NCBI GenBank assembly: GCA_022264855.1
Contig: JABYQU010000075.1
Span: 45,531 to 109,530, forward strand
Direction of reading: 5' to 3'
Origin: Lenzites betulinus
Lineage: Eukaryota > Basidiomycota > Agaricomycetes > Polyporales > Polyporaceae
DNA: 64,000 nt
Shown here: positions 23,124 through 34,152 of the stretch, one piece after another
Position numbering within the stretch: position 1 is the first letter of the stretch
Layout of the letters: every line of letters begins with the position of its first letter
Made by a program: the position numbers and the translations under genes
Notes under the pieces: model-generated
Seen by the model: only the letters and a program-made list of their open reading frames with translations
What the model was told of the DNA's origin: nothing
Database searches by the model: none

Positions 23124-23628
23124 CTGTGTGAGTGAGTGTTCGCGATGAAAGAGCGTTGGACAAGGCCCCAGAGTCGGGCTCTTCGCGCAATCCGGGAACT
23201 ACATTGTCGACAAATCACAGCAGTGTTACTTACCACATTCCGGGCCAATAATCTTATTGTAGAAAGAGACCAAGGGATAACAGTGTGATGTCGAGATGAT
23301 GGTGGATGTGGATGAAGCCCAGCTGACTGGCGAGTCGGCGGTGACAATATATATTTGCCGAGGACTCTGTCATCGCCTGCAAGCTGCATTCTAACCGCGA
23401 CCACCATGTCGTCGTCTCGAACAAACAATCTGCCTGGTCCCTTGCGAATCGCGCCGCGATATATATCGAGCATCTGGATGCAACGAGGATGAGACGTCGC
23501 GACCTCGCGGCGCTCGCCGCTGTCGCAGTCAGAGTCTGGCGCGCCGGGGACGATTGCCCGCAAACCCCTTTTCTTCTCTCGCCGCCATCTCCCCCCTCCC
23601 GGGCTCGAGGGGCGTCGTGCTCTTGTGG
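23124..23628. other. Divergent upstream region of the CHY and Ser/Thr-rich membrane-protein genes
   Basis: Contains a minus-strand open frame (to 23635) of uncertain meaning that may be 5'-UTR or the first exon of the CHY gene. On the plus strand an ATG at 23489 (MRRRDLAALAAVAVRVW) could supply a signal-peptide exon for the next gene, but I could not find a clean splice. Confidence 0.35.
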
Positions 23629-25207
23629 ATGGCATGCACCCCGACGCCGACGCTGACCCGATATGAGCTCGTGACGACGAGCAGCGTCACCACGACCTCC
23701 TCTGAGAGCGTCAAAACTAATGCGCCGGATGTGACCACCATCCTATCCACGACCTGCCTCGCCTCGTCGGCTAGTGCTTCGAACGGCACGGCAGTCTGTG
23801 TCTCCTCCACTACAGTCGAGGTTGTGAGCACTATCAAGGGTACGTCGCGTTTTTGTCTACTCTGCCCTCAGGGCACACCCTGGCTGTATGCACTGTGGGC
23901 ATGCGCAGCGTGCGCTCGGTGCAGGCAGTGTACGATAACCGACGCTCACTCCGTGCACCAGAGGGAGAAGTACAAACCGTCCAGGTTCCGGTTGTACGCA
24001 CTGTCCCCGTCGTAACCTCTCAGCCGATCGCAACTCTCTTTGCTTCGTGCACCACCGACCCCGGCGACGGTCCGTCCGACCCTCCTTTACCCCCGCCTCC
24101 TGTTTCGCCTCCGCCGTCGCTCCCGCCTTCGTCTCTTCCTCCGACCTCGCTGCCCTCTTTTCCGACTGGCCCGGTGGTTGTCAGCATATCCACTCCACCC
24201 CCCAGCATTATTGTCTCTGCAATATCTTCTACTCTGTCGAATGGCGCCGTAGTGGTCACATATCAGACCAGCACATCAACGCTGCCCCCCACCCCGGTGT
24301 ACATACCCACCTCACTTGTCGGTGATGATGGCCACAACCATCCACACGACGACGCTGCTATTGATGTGGGTCCCATCGTCGGGGGCGTACTCGGTGGCTT
24401 CTTCGGTTTGTTAGGCATAGTTGCGCTGATGTGGTTCCTCTGGTAGGTCGTATGGACCCATCTATATTTCCTCTGCCACTCATGACGCTATCATATTCCA
24501 GGCGTAAGCGCGAAAGCTGGCGAGATCGCTACGCTGGACCACCAGCCCACAACTCTCAAACTACCCTTTATTCTCCGCGCCCGCGTCGCCCGGAGAGCTC
24601 CTCTCCACCCCCGGGGCTCGAGCCTAAGCCGTACCAATACGGCCTCGTCGGACGTCCCCCATCCACACCCTCGTTCTGCTCCTCCCCAGGAGCATCCCCA
24701 CCCCCCACGCGCCCACAATCGTTCTCCGCGCTGTCTGCCATGACCGCGTACACACCGCCGATCCTCTCGCCGACAACTCCACCGGCGCAGTCCCAGCCCC
24801 GGCCCCCAAGCGAATCGACGCCGAACCTGCTGCGCACCACCTCGCCCATCGTCGCCCCGACGCGCCCGGTGACACCCATGACGCCGCTCTCGCCCGCATT
24901 CCTCGGCCCGGCGGCGAGCGTAGGCATGGGGCGGCACGGCGCGTCCGCAAGCGAGGCATCCGTCGGGACCGCCGTGAGCTACCCGTTCCCGGTGCTGCCC
25001 CCGACGTCGCTCGACGGCCACCGTGACTCGCACGACACGAGTGAAAGCGAGGGGTGGGAGGGTGGGCGCAGGGCGAGCGAGGATCTAGAGGGCGGCTGGG
25101 CGCGCCGGCCGACGCGCCTGTCGCTCACGCTCGCGAACTGGAATCCGGAGACGGACGGGGAGCTGTTCCCGCGCGCGAGCTCGGACGACGGGCGGCCGAC
25201 TGGCTGA
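23629..25207 (+). CDS. Ser/Thr/Pro-rich single-span membrane protein (cell-wall sensor-like)
   Basis: Exons 23629-23839, 23962-24442 and 24502-25207; phases 1 and 2 close to 465 residues. The N-terminal half is rich in Thr, Ser, Val and Pro, with an uninterrupted poly-Pro/Ser stretch (PPPPVSPPPSLPPSSLPP) suited to heavy O-glycosylation. One membrane span follows (IVGGVLGGFFGLLGIVALMW), then a basic stop-transfer RKRES. The cytosolic tail of about 230 residues is rich in Pro, Ser and Arg. This layout matches fungal Mid2/Wsc-type sensors and many mucin-like basidiomycete proteins, but no Wsc cysteine domain is present. A signal peptide is not visible from 23629, so an upstream exon may be missing. 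The function is inferred from layout only. Confidence 0.7.
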
Positions 25208-25622
25208 CGAAGGACGTTGAACGATGATTTTGGGGCGGGTGGGTGCTGAGGCTAGTACGTGAAGGGCATCGCTGTCTGTTTGTAGCATTTTGGGCATTTT
25301 CTTGTGCGTTCTGTTCCGCGAAACGGGTTCAATGGACCAACGCTTTCACGTTTTCGTACACGGTATGACCACACTCATTGTCGTACCGTTGAACACTACT
25401 TTTGAACACTGCCCCCAGACCTGTCGTTGGATGGGCGAGATTCATCATTCGTGTCGTGAAGTAGACCTTTAAGTACAGACACAATATCCGAGCAAAACGG
25501 TCAGGCACTCTAATGTAAGTACCAACGAAACTCGATTGCGAAGAATACCGAGCCTGATAACGTTTGATCACAATGGAGAAATCTATGTGGATTCCAGTTT
25601 CGAGCGATGGATCCGAGAGGCT
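25208..25622. other. Intergenic, convergent 3' flanks
   Basis: Lies between the stop codons of the convergent membrane-protein and HET 3 genes. No coding signal was seen. Confidence 0.4.
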
Positions 25623-28351
25623 TCACGGCAGTGTCCTGCGTCGCCAGCCTGCCGAAACACGCTTCAAGAACTGCTTGATAGAGCGTCGTACGCGGAACGG
25701 CCCAGTGCATTCACGGAACGCGGACGACGACGAGGATTGAGGAGAAACGTCTGCTGGTGCACGCGCTGCGGCAGGCTCGAGCGGGACGACCGCATCCAGC
25801 CCTGTCTGTTTCAGACTTGGCGCGTCGGACGTGCGCTCGACCATAGGCACTTTGAGCGATTCGACATGCATTGTCTCGGATGGCCTGCTCGAATCTCCAG
25901 GGAGCTGTACAGCTTCTGAATGCGAGCGTGTGGATACTGGAATAGGAGGGCGAGGCTGTTCGAGCATCGTAGCCACTGTCGGGGCGGCGAGAACGGCTTG
26001 CTGCGACAGCAACGCGTCCAATTGCGATCTGAGTGTTTCCACCGTTTCCTAGAGAATATGTGAGTTCCCCAATACGAATACCACACTCCGCCGGGACCTT
26101 TCAAAAGTAGCTTGCCACTTACCGACAATGTCTGAACGGTTGGCTGCGGCACGAGCGACGAGGACAATTCCCCAGGATCGACTGCTCCTTCCCTGCCTGA
26201 CGTAGGCATGTCGATTCGCTGTGAAGTCGTACAATTGTCGGGCCTCGTATATTTGCCTACGTCAGACAGCTCAACGGCGATAGACAAGCGGTCGTCGCGA
26301 TGTTCTATCGAACGCTGCAAGAGGATCCTCAGCCATCGAATGGGCAGAGCCTGGTCGTCGACGTCGCTTTCTCCCGGGGGCCCAACGTAGATAGCGAACT
26401 GGGCGCACGCTAACACGTACGGCCCAGCGTAGTTATGATGTGAGAGTTGAAAGTGTGCGGTAGAAACCCCTTCGGCCAGATATGCGCCCGACGTCGTGTC
26501 CAAGATGACCGAAGGAGGCAAATCGAACGGCTCGCCCGAGGTGTTGGTCTCGGCGCACATAAAAGGGGGAGAGATACTAGAATGTTGGCGAGGACCAAAG
26601 GTAAAGTTTGTCGCGGAGAAGACAACATTGGTGTTGACGTAGTACTCATCACGGGGCGTGAAGGAGAGACTAATCGAAACCTTTTGCCGTGGTAAGTCGG
26701 CCGTCCGTGGACGATGCACGGAGTTGGAGAAGAGAGCGAATGAGACGACCTTGTTGTCCGGTGATTGCGCGAGCTGCGGCGGAGAGAGGTGAAAGCCTAG
26801 CATGTATAGCTCTTGGATGGAACGGGAGTCGAGCTCGAAATGGACAGCGTCTTGCTTTGTCTTATTCCAGAACTCGAGGCGGTTGCTGCCGAGAGAATAT
26901 TTGGAATCTACGGAAAACGAGTGATGTCGGAGGATGGAGACTTCGACGACGGAGAGCGATCGCGCTGCCAGAATCCGGCTCAAATGTATCTCTTGTAGAC
27001 AGATGATATGCGACTGAGCCAGGGCCCAGCGGTGGCGAGCACACCGTCCGAAATCTGCGACATGTAGTCCCTTCTCCGCGCCGGGTCCTTGCGGCGGATA
27101 GGAGAGTGGGAGCGCAATAAGGCGTCCGTCGCGGTGTTGACACTGGAGGAGGGCAAGCAGGTGCGCCCCGGGTAGCTGCATACATTCTTCGCAGGACGCG
27201 GAATACTTGTCTGGCACCAACTCTGGGATTGATTTAGAGATGTCTTGAAACTTGAAAAGATCAACGCAGAGAAGCTTGATGCGGATGCCCTGCGGGGTGA
27301 CGACAGCATGCAGCGGGGGCACGTCTTGAGTTCGAAGCCGGAGTCTAGAAGCGAAATCCGTCGGCGACGTCACCCTGAAATTCGCAGAGTGGTCAAAAAA
27401 GTACAGATATGTGGGGAGGAGACCCGGAATGGATTCAAGGCATGTCCAGGCAAAGATGGTCTGATCGGGGACGGTCTTCAGAATTTCCTCCTGAAGACGT
27501 TGGAGTGCGTTCATGCCTTCGCCGTAGATAGGTGCCATGTGCACGCCGAAGATTCCCAGGAGTGAGTACGCGCGGTCTTCAGCGCGAGTCGTCTGTCGCT
27601 TCGCCGCCCAAGACATCCTCCGAGCGACGCTGACCGAGTCCACGCGAGCAGCCCCCACGAGGATGTCAAAGTCAACTCCAGTGATCTCCTCGAGCGTCGT
27701 GGCAAATCCCATCTTGGTGCCCAGAACGGACCATGTCCTTGTCAGGAAGACGACCCGTTCCGGTGCGATCAGCTCTTGCAGCGTCCATCCGCGCTTGTGC
27801 CAGCGGCTCCACCAGAAAGAAGAGTATCGCTCGCGAGGAGATTTGGAGTCATCGGCGACGTCCGCAAGGAAAGCGTAACATACGTCGGAGAGCCTGTACC
27901 ACTCGTACATCGAGTTAATGGCCTCTGCGAGCTCGGCGCTGCTCGTCTTGTCGATGCAGCATGCATCAATCCACAGGCGTTCATAACCGTCCTCCCTCGC
28001 GAGCTTGCAGGCCATGGCTATCTTGTTCGAGAGCTTTGGGTGAGAGAAGAAGGCGGATATCACGCGGGGCATGGCAGAGTTGGCCGCGTAAACTTCAAGC
28101 TCGAAATCCGAAGAGTCCTCGGAATTGGAGGAGTCATCTGAGCGCAGCGCGGGGGGAGAAAGAGGCACGGATACCGAAGTGTTTGTTTGAGACCCAGAAA
28201 CCTCAGCCTGCAGTTTTAGAATATCCTCGTAGCTCTGTTCGCCGCCGTCTTCCGGAGACCGCCAAGTATGAGAGAGGATCGCATAGCGGACCGTGTCTGG
28301 ACGGTTGGACCACTCGAACCTGCCTGTCCAGGTATTCAGGAAGCGAGGCAT
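25623..28351 (-). CDS. HET-domain protein 3
   Basis: Exon 1 is 28351-26123 and exon 2 is 26048-25623. The 74-nt phase-0 intron closes to 884 residues. It starts MPRFLNTWTG like the other two; an ATG three codons upstream is also in frame. HET domain: YAILSHTW, ERLWIDACCIDKTSSAELAE, GWTLQELIAP; then RRMSWAAKRQTTRAEDRAYS and FGVHMAPIYGEGMNALQRLQ. The central region aligns along its length with HET 1. The last exon begins with a coiled coil (ETVETLRSQLDALLSQQ) aligned to that of HET 1. It then extends about 120 residues further with Pro/Ser-rich sequence and a basic end (FRVRRSIKQFLKRVSAGWRR), making it the longest of the three. It is transcribed opposite to HET 1 and 2. Confidence 0.9.
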
Positions 28352-29203
28352 ACTAATCATTCAGAGCGAGGTAAGGTTAGCAGTCAATCTCCCCTCGCCC
28401 CATAGTGTGTACGCACGTTGCCCTTGTCCTGCCTGTCGTTGATGAACGGTAATCCGGCTTCTAGATTCGTATACCGAGGTCGAAAGGGTTGTATGACAAG
28501 ATAGATCCTAGGAGGGGCGAAGGCGGAACAAAAACATGAGCTCGGTATCACAGCCCTACGTTTTTTGCGCCCGTGTTTAAGTGTATCCGAGGTCGCAGGA
28601 GGGGTGCGCTTTCAGCATGCTATTCATTACCGTGCAGACGCGCTGCATGCCATGAAATCAAGACGTTGATTCGCTTGCTATCTACCGGAAATGCAACTCA
28701 CTTCGTAGATGCTATGTTGACCATCAAGCTTTCAAGTGCTGCAGCCGCACGTTGAGCACGCGTAATTACTGCCACCGGCAGACCTGTCTAGATCAGTTGT
28801 CTGCGCACAGAGCACGGCGGCCTCGACCTGGGAGACCTGAGGAGATATCCACCAAGAGAATGTCATACCCTTGAGTCTCAGCCCCACTGAACAGCATGTA
28901 TGCTTGCGAAACAGGTTTGAGAATGAGCCGTACATGTGTCGTGCGGCTCAATTACCTGATAGTAAGTAGTCGTAGTTGAACAGGAGGCCCGCAGTTCGCG
29001 ATCTAAAAGCAACGCAGTAGGCGCCCACATCGCGCCACGTGTTAAGTAACCACCATAAGCAAGACCTTCGGAAGGGTTTCTGAGTTACTGCTACGTGTAC
29101 TACGCAAAGTTACCACCACGACTGGCCAGTGGCAAGTGTGCCCCATCTTTGGACCTTGTGCGTTGTAAACACTGTATGTTCATTTATCGTCAATGTGCCA
29201 GTG
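28352..29203. other. Intergenic, no gene recognised
   Basis: Promoter region of HET 3 and 3' flank of the MYND gene. Short open frames on both strands show no recognisable motif. Confidence 0.4.
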
Positions 29204-30421
29204 TTACGTCTTATCACTCAATAAGTTATAACAGTGACGCCCCCTCGCTATGAGGTTCCCAAGCCAGGGGCCATGTTTTATTATATGGGCATCTCCCAGA
29301 CTCCCACTAAGCTCGTCTACCGTACGGGATGCGTCAAGATTCCCTGAGTCAAACCTAAGAGACCGGAGGCCTATCGCAGGCTCAAGCAGGCGGGTGGCGT
29401 GTTTGGCCACAAGCTCAACGCCATCTGGAACGTGATAGTATGAATGCCAGGACGGGTACACAAACGAGCCGACTACATACAAATACATTTCCTCTGTGGT
29501 CAAACGATCTGACTTTCAGGTTAGTAACTACGGCCACATGTGGTCGGACATTGCACTCACAACATTTGAGGTACTAGTAAGCGCTTGCAGTCCAATGACA
29601 AAGACTACCAGACCAGCCCCTCGTTGAGACGGTGCAACAGCCAATGCTTCCAGTTCGTGCCTGGATCCTCGATAGGGGTCCGCGAGCCCGAGAAGCCCAT
29701 CATCACTACGTTCATTACGTTCGGGTCGATGCACACCATGACCACTTCCATCGCGCCTAGTGAGCCATTTGCGACGTTGAGGTCGTGCGCGGCCTTGAGC
29801 TGACCCTTCATCTCAGCGATGTGCACCGCAGGGAACGCGCTGAAGGGTACGACGGCGGCACCGACCGCCCAGAACGACGTCTCCGTACGTGACGAGCTCG
29901 GACGTGGGCGAAGGAAGACAGCGAATACGGACTGCTGTGCATTCTGCGGCGCGTTCGCTACATCGAGAGCTGCGGCGGCGGCCTTGGAGATCGACGGCCG
30001 GTGCTTCGACGTGAACGCTCGCACGTCCTTCATGGGCTTGGGCTCTATCCCGACGGTGGGCTGGTACTTGCGGTTGATCGCGCACTTTTGCTTGTGCCTG
30101 CTCCATGCCTGCTTCTGGCACGCCTTGCTCTGCAAATTGAAATGGGCGGTCAGAACTTTGAGATGTGCACGGGCAGATGTGCGAGGGACCTACGCAGTAG
30201 ATTTCGATCTGACATCCTCCGCATCGAAAGAATGTGATTCCGTCTCGTTTCGACTTGTAGCAGAATTGACACTGCATCAACTCCTTGTGGATCTCTCCTT
30301 TCTGATCCCCCTCGCGCTTTTGTGGCGGGGGTGGCTCGCCTGCTATGAGCCAGAGATTGTACTGGAGCTCGCAGCATTTGCATCCAATCTCGAGATACTT
30401 CGTCACACATGTTATGTCCAT
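29204..30421 (-). pseudogene. MYND zinc-finger protein, probably frameshifted by a 5-bp tandem duplication
   Basis: Exon 1 is 30421-30194 and exon 2 starts at 30129; the intron splits the MYND finger and phase 0 closes. Zinc ligands, in frame numbering, are C51, C54, C67, C70, C76, C80, H88 and C92 (CQFCYKSKRDGITFFRC..., then SKACQKQAWSRHKQKC). MYND fingers mediate protein-protein contacts. The frame stops at 29605-29607, giving 250 residues. Right at that stop the minus strand carries CTGGT twice in tandem (29607-29616). Skipping one copy keeps the frame open through VFVIGLQALTSTSN into a clean 48-nt phase-0 intron (29560-29513, branch actaac). A 102-residue exon (29512-29204, VGSFVYPSWHSYYHVPDGVE) then follows. 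I therefore read this as a recently broken gene; a shorter functional protein ending at 29605 remains possible. The start at 30421 is the first ATG next to the domain and may not be the true one. Confidence 0.65.
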
Positions 30422-30669
30422 CTTGAGTATGGCGTAGAGGTGCCACTCGGTGAGTCGTGACGATAGGATGCGCACGTATACCGTCGGACGTTGAAGGAGA
30501 GTACTAGTAGTGGACAAGATATTGATAATCATTAATCATTGATCAATGGTTTACCTTCAAATTCGGTATCCGCCGAAGATCTCGGCCCTTGCCGGCAACA
30601 TATGTCAAGTACACGTAGTATGATACAAAATTGAAGAATCTCGAAGAACGTCCCTCTACGAATGAACGA

Positions 30670-31938
30670 TCAATATTGAACACAGATAAAGAAGCTCGAC
30701 GCGCGGGCCAAGCGAGTCCAAAAGCCTGATATAATATGTTCAGACATCGAAGATTATGAATTGAAGACAGTTCTGACGTACCCCCTGGCCTCTTCTGTTT
30801 GTCGTCCATCATCGAATCGCCCGACGACGATCCTGCATATTCCACAGGAGGAGAGCCATTGGAGTGTTCTTGTTCAGCGGCGTGAAGCAGCTTCGCACGC
30901 GCCTTGCTCTCTTTCAAAATCCTGGTGATACGTATGAGCTTTCAAGCAGAGTCTCATACATGCTGCAAAACGTACCTAACGACTTCGTCGTATTGCGTGA
31001 GGAACTCCACCGGATCTGGTACGTCTTCCTCCGTAAAATGTGCGCTGATGTCAGGCCACATCTTCACAACGGGCACGAGCTCGTCCAGCTCGACATAATC
31101 AACCCGGACAACGTTTGCTTCAGGCGAATCGTCATAGGACACAGCGAAGCTATCAGCATCATCGGACGGCACATAGAATGACGAGCAGGAAGCATCAGGG
31201 TACCATTCGGGACTGTTTACTGGGTCGTTCTGTCCTTCAGAGTCGCAGCGCTGCCCAGGACAAGGATCGATGGCGGAAGCATCGTCTGCGCACGGAAGAG
31301 ACGAGGAATGATTCGCCGGCTTGTCCTGCTTGAACAGAGCGTCTATTGGCATGCGATTCAAAAAGACAGGCATAGGAGTGCCGTCCCTGTCTTCCCGGGC
31401 GCGCGCGCTTCGCCACAAGTCGTCTCCACGGAGTGTTTCCATCGCCATCTGCTGGCCAGCCGGAAGCGACGTGACGTTTTCCGCAGAGAAGCTACGATCC
31501 TTGTCCCAGGTGCGTACATTCAGCACCATGTCTGGCCCGAACCACTGGTAGCAGTTCGCGAACGGGAACGCGGGGCTCGGCTTCAATGCCGCGCGGTCGG
31601 CGAAGGGGTGGCTGGTGTTGGGGTGGAGGGGTACACACATGTCGGATACTAGGTCCCGCGCTGGATCTTCAGGGCGTAGTCGGGGGCCGATCACATATAC
31701 CCTGTACTTGGTCGTTGTGTAGTTAGCGAAACACGGACCCGGACCCTGTTCAACATTTGAGATTTCGCAGAAAGAGGTGAGGACGCATAACACTTACAAC
31801 GTCTACGTAGACGAGGCACTTGGTAATCTTCATGGCTGCACCTGCGGCGCTTGCACTTGGGTCGTCGAGACATCGAAGGGTCCTCGCAACGTCAATCTCA
31901 ACTACGGCATACGTGCCTGGGAATGGGAAGATTGACAT
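30670..31938 (-). CDS. F2 family protein, copy b (unknown function)
   Basis: Four exons (31938-31798, 31745-30976, 30921-30782, 30725-30670). Phases 0, 2 and 1 close to 368 residues, the same phases as the other two copies. The N-terminal exon is FPGTYAVVEIDVARTL followed by DDPSASAAGAAMKITKCLVY. The core has VIGPRLRPEDPARDLVSDMC, PNTSHPFADRAALKPSPAFP and FANCYQWFGPDMVLNV. An acidic Cys/Ser-rich linker (PDASCSSFYVPSDD) leads to VPVVKMWPDISAHFTEEDVP. The penultimate exon is basic then acidic, and the tiny last exon encodes the tail FWTRLARASSFFICV. There is no membrane span or known catalytic motif. It is in tandem with copy c, same strand, 538 bp apart, so one arose by tandem duplication. Confidence 0.75.
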
Positions 31939-32476
31939 TTTGAGGGCAACGATTTAGCAAGAGAGTGCGCAGTGCTGAGGCTGCGCGGGGTCTGAGGTCG
32001 AGGTAGAATGAGTGCCCTTTACACCAAGTACCATCCTTTCATATGGGAAGCCAGACAATGAGCGTTGACAGGGTAAGTGAGATTAGTAGACAAAGAACCA
32101 GTCATATCACAGTACTAAGGAAGTAGCACAACCAAGTGAAGCTTTGCCATCCCGTGGCTTGACTTGTCAATATACGCAGTGCCAGCCTGGCACTCTATTG
32201 AATAGGCCACTGCAAGTGGCCCTACCTTCGAGTGCTCAGCACAGAGTCTAGACAAGTCCATAACACATATGGAGGGGGGAGCAAGGTAGCGAGAGTGATA
32301 CCAATATTGCGTTACTAAGTTGATATTAGCAGTTTAGGGCAGGATGAATGTATAGAGAGCTGGTATTTGTGAGAACTTTGTGTCTAAGTGCTCAGTTCGG
32401 CTTTTGCAAAACCTCTGAACAGTTCTAATGTATTCATTGATATCAATATCGTAACAAACACTAGGCTACTGGACGA
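31939..32476. other. Intergenic between tandem F2 genes
   Basis: Promoter of F2b. No coding signal was recognised. Confidence 0.4.
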
Positions 32477-33739
32477 TTAGTTGCGAACACATATCATAGA
32501 ACTGGACGCCCTGGCCAAGCGAGTCCAAAAGCCTGATTTTATATATTCAGGATGATGAGTTCGCACTGAGAAGCTTTTACGCACCGTTTGGCTTTTTCTG
32601 CTTACCACCCATCATCTCAGAGTCGTCCGACGAAGACCCAGAGTACTCCGGGGGGGAGGAGCGCCTAGAAGATGTCTGTTCTGCGACACGAAGCAGCTTC
32701 GCACGGGCCATGCTTTCTTTCACGATCCTAACAGATATACGTTAGTCGCAGAACCGGAATTTATATCTGGTAGAAGCTCTAGTAACGCACCTGACGACTT
32801 CGTCGTACTGCTTGATAAATTCTAGCGGATCCGGGACTTCTTCCTCCTTGAAATGTGCACCGATATCATCCCAGAGCTGCACAACGGGCAGCAGCTTGTC
32901 TTTGTCGTTGTAGTCGAGCCCGAAGACATCCCCGCACGGAACGTCGGAGTCATCTGGACATTCGAAGCTGCAACCACCATCGGACGGGACGTAGATCGAC
33001 GAACACGACGGGTCATAGTGCCACTCTTGGTCGCAGTCCGCATCGTCTTGTTCGGCAGCGTGGCAGCACTGCTCGGTGCACGGATTCATCGCGGAAGAAT
33101 CACCTTCACGTGGAGCAACTGCGCTCGGATCCGCGGCCTGAGCGTCCAATGGTTGGTAAGACCAGAAGACAGGCATAGGAGTGCCGTCCCTGTCCGCCCG
33201 GGCGCGTGCACTTCGCCGCAAGTCTGTCGTGCGCAAGCAGTCCAGGGCAATCTGCTGGCGAGTCGGCAGCATCGTCCCCTCCGCCTTGTGGAAATCACGG
33301 CCGTCGTTGCGGACCCGAACGTCCATCACTACATCCGGTCCGAACCAGTGGTAGCAGTTGGCGAACGGGAACGGGGGGCTCGGGGTCAGTGGTGCGCGGT
33401 CGACGAGGGGGTGGCGGGTGTTGGGATAGATGGGGGCACACATGTCGGGTAAGAGGTCGCGCGTTGGTACTTCAGGACGTAATCTGGGCCCGACTACCTG
33501 GACCAAGTACTTGAATGCGGCGTAGTCCGGGCCTGGGATGGTCAAAATCTGTATGCCCATTGAGATGTGTGGCTACATGGTATATAGGTTGCACTCACGC
33601 GGTCTAAATAGACAAGGCACTTCGTTGTCCTTATGGCTGCACCTGCAGCAGTTGCGCTCGGGTCATTCAGACCGCGGAGAGTCTTCTCCACGTCGATCTC
33701 AAGCACAGCGTATGAGCACGGAATAGGGAAGAAAGACAT
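32477..33739 (-). CDS. F2 family protein, copy c (unknown function)
   Basis: Exons 33739-33599, 33548-32791, 32727-32585 and 32532-32477; phases 0, 2, 1 close to 365 residues. The first exon is exactly as long as that of copy b (47 codons): FPIPCSYAVLEIDVEKTL, then NDPSATAAGAAIRTTKCLVY. The core has VVGPRLRPEVPTRDLLPDMC, YPNTRHPLVDRAPLTPSPPF and FANCYHWFGPDVVMDVR. Later come an acidic Cys-rich linker and LLPVVQLWDDIGAHFKEEEV, then DPLEFIKQYDEVVR. The C-terminal tail FWTRLARASSSMICV in the last 56-nt exon matches copy b almost exactly. It stands head-to-head with F1c, 413 bp between start codons, mirroring the F1a-F2a pair at 12 kb. Confidence 0.78.
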
Positions 33740-34152
33740 CTGACGTGCAGGAACGATTAAAGGGAACACAAGGAAGATGACTGTCGGCTGTGCAGTAGGG
33801 AAGAGATGAGTAGCTCCAGCATCAGGGCGACACCAGCTGATATAGAAAACGGGACAATGGACGCATGTGCAAGGTTCAGTACAAAGAGCTGATTTGGCTT
33901 TGGAGTCATTGCAGTGGCACAGCCAAGCGAAGCCAGAGAGCCTAGATAATACGGTGCCACACTTTTGATGTAGAGCCTCGCTTTTCGACGACGCTCGGAA
34001 TACCAGAACAATCCATGGCGAGAACAACAAGATCCGTGTGAGCTGAAGTGCAGAGAATATGGGCAGATATTTAAGGCCATCTTTCACTGGTATGCAGACT
34101 GGCATCCCACTTCTTCTTGCTTGCCGACCTACCTGTTCTCCGAATCGCCTTC
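33740..34152. promoter_or_regulatory. Shared divergent promoter of F2c and F1c
   Basis: 413 bp between divergent start codons. A TATA-like gatatttaagg lies about 80-90 bp before the F1c start. I did not find the exact TGAGTCA element of the other pair, only ggagtca at about 33902. Confidence 0.4.

Noticed and set aside
23124..23635. Minus-strand open frame upstream of the CHY finger
   Set aside because: In a different frame from the CHY exon and without a splice that joins it; may be 5' UTR. Not called as coding.
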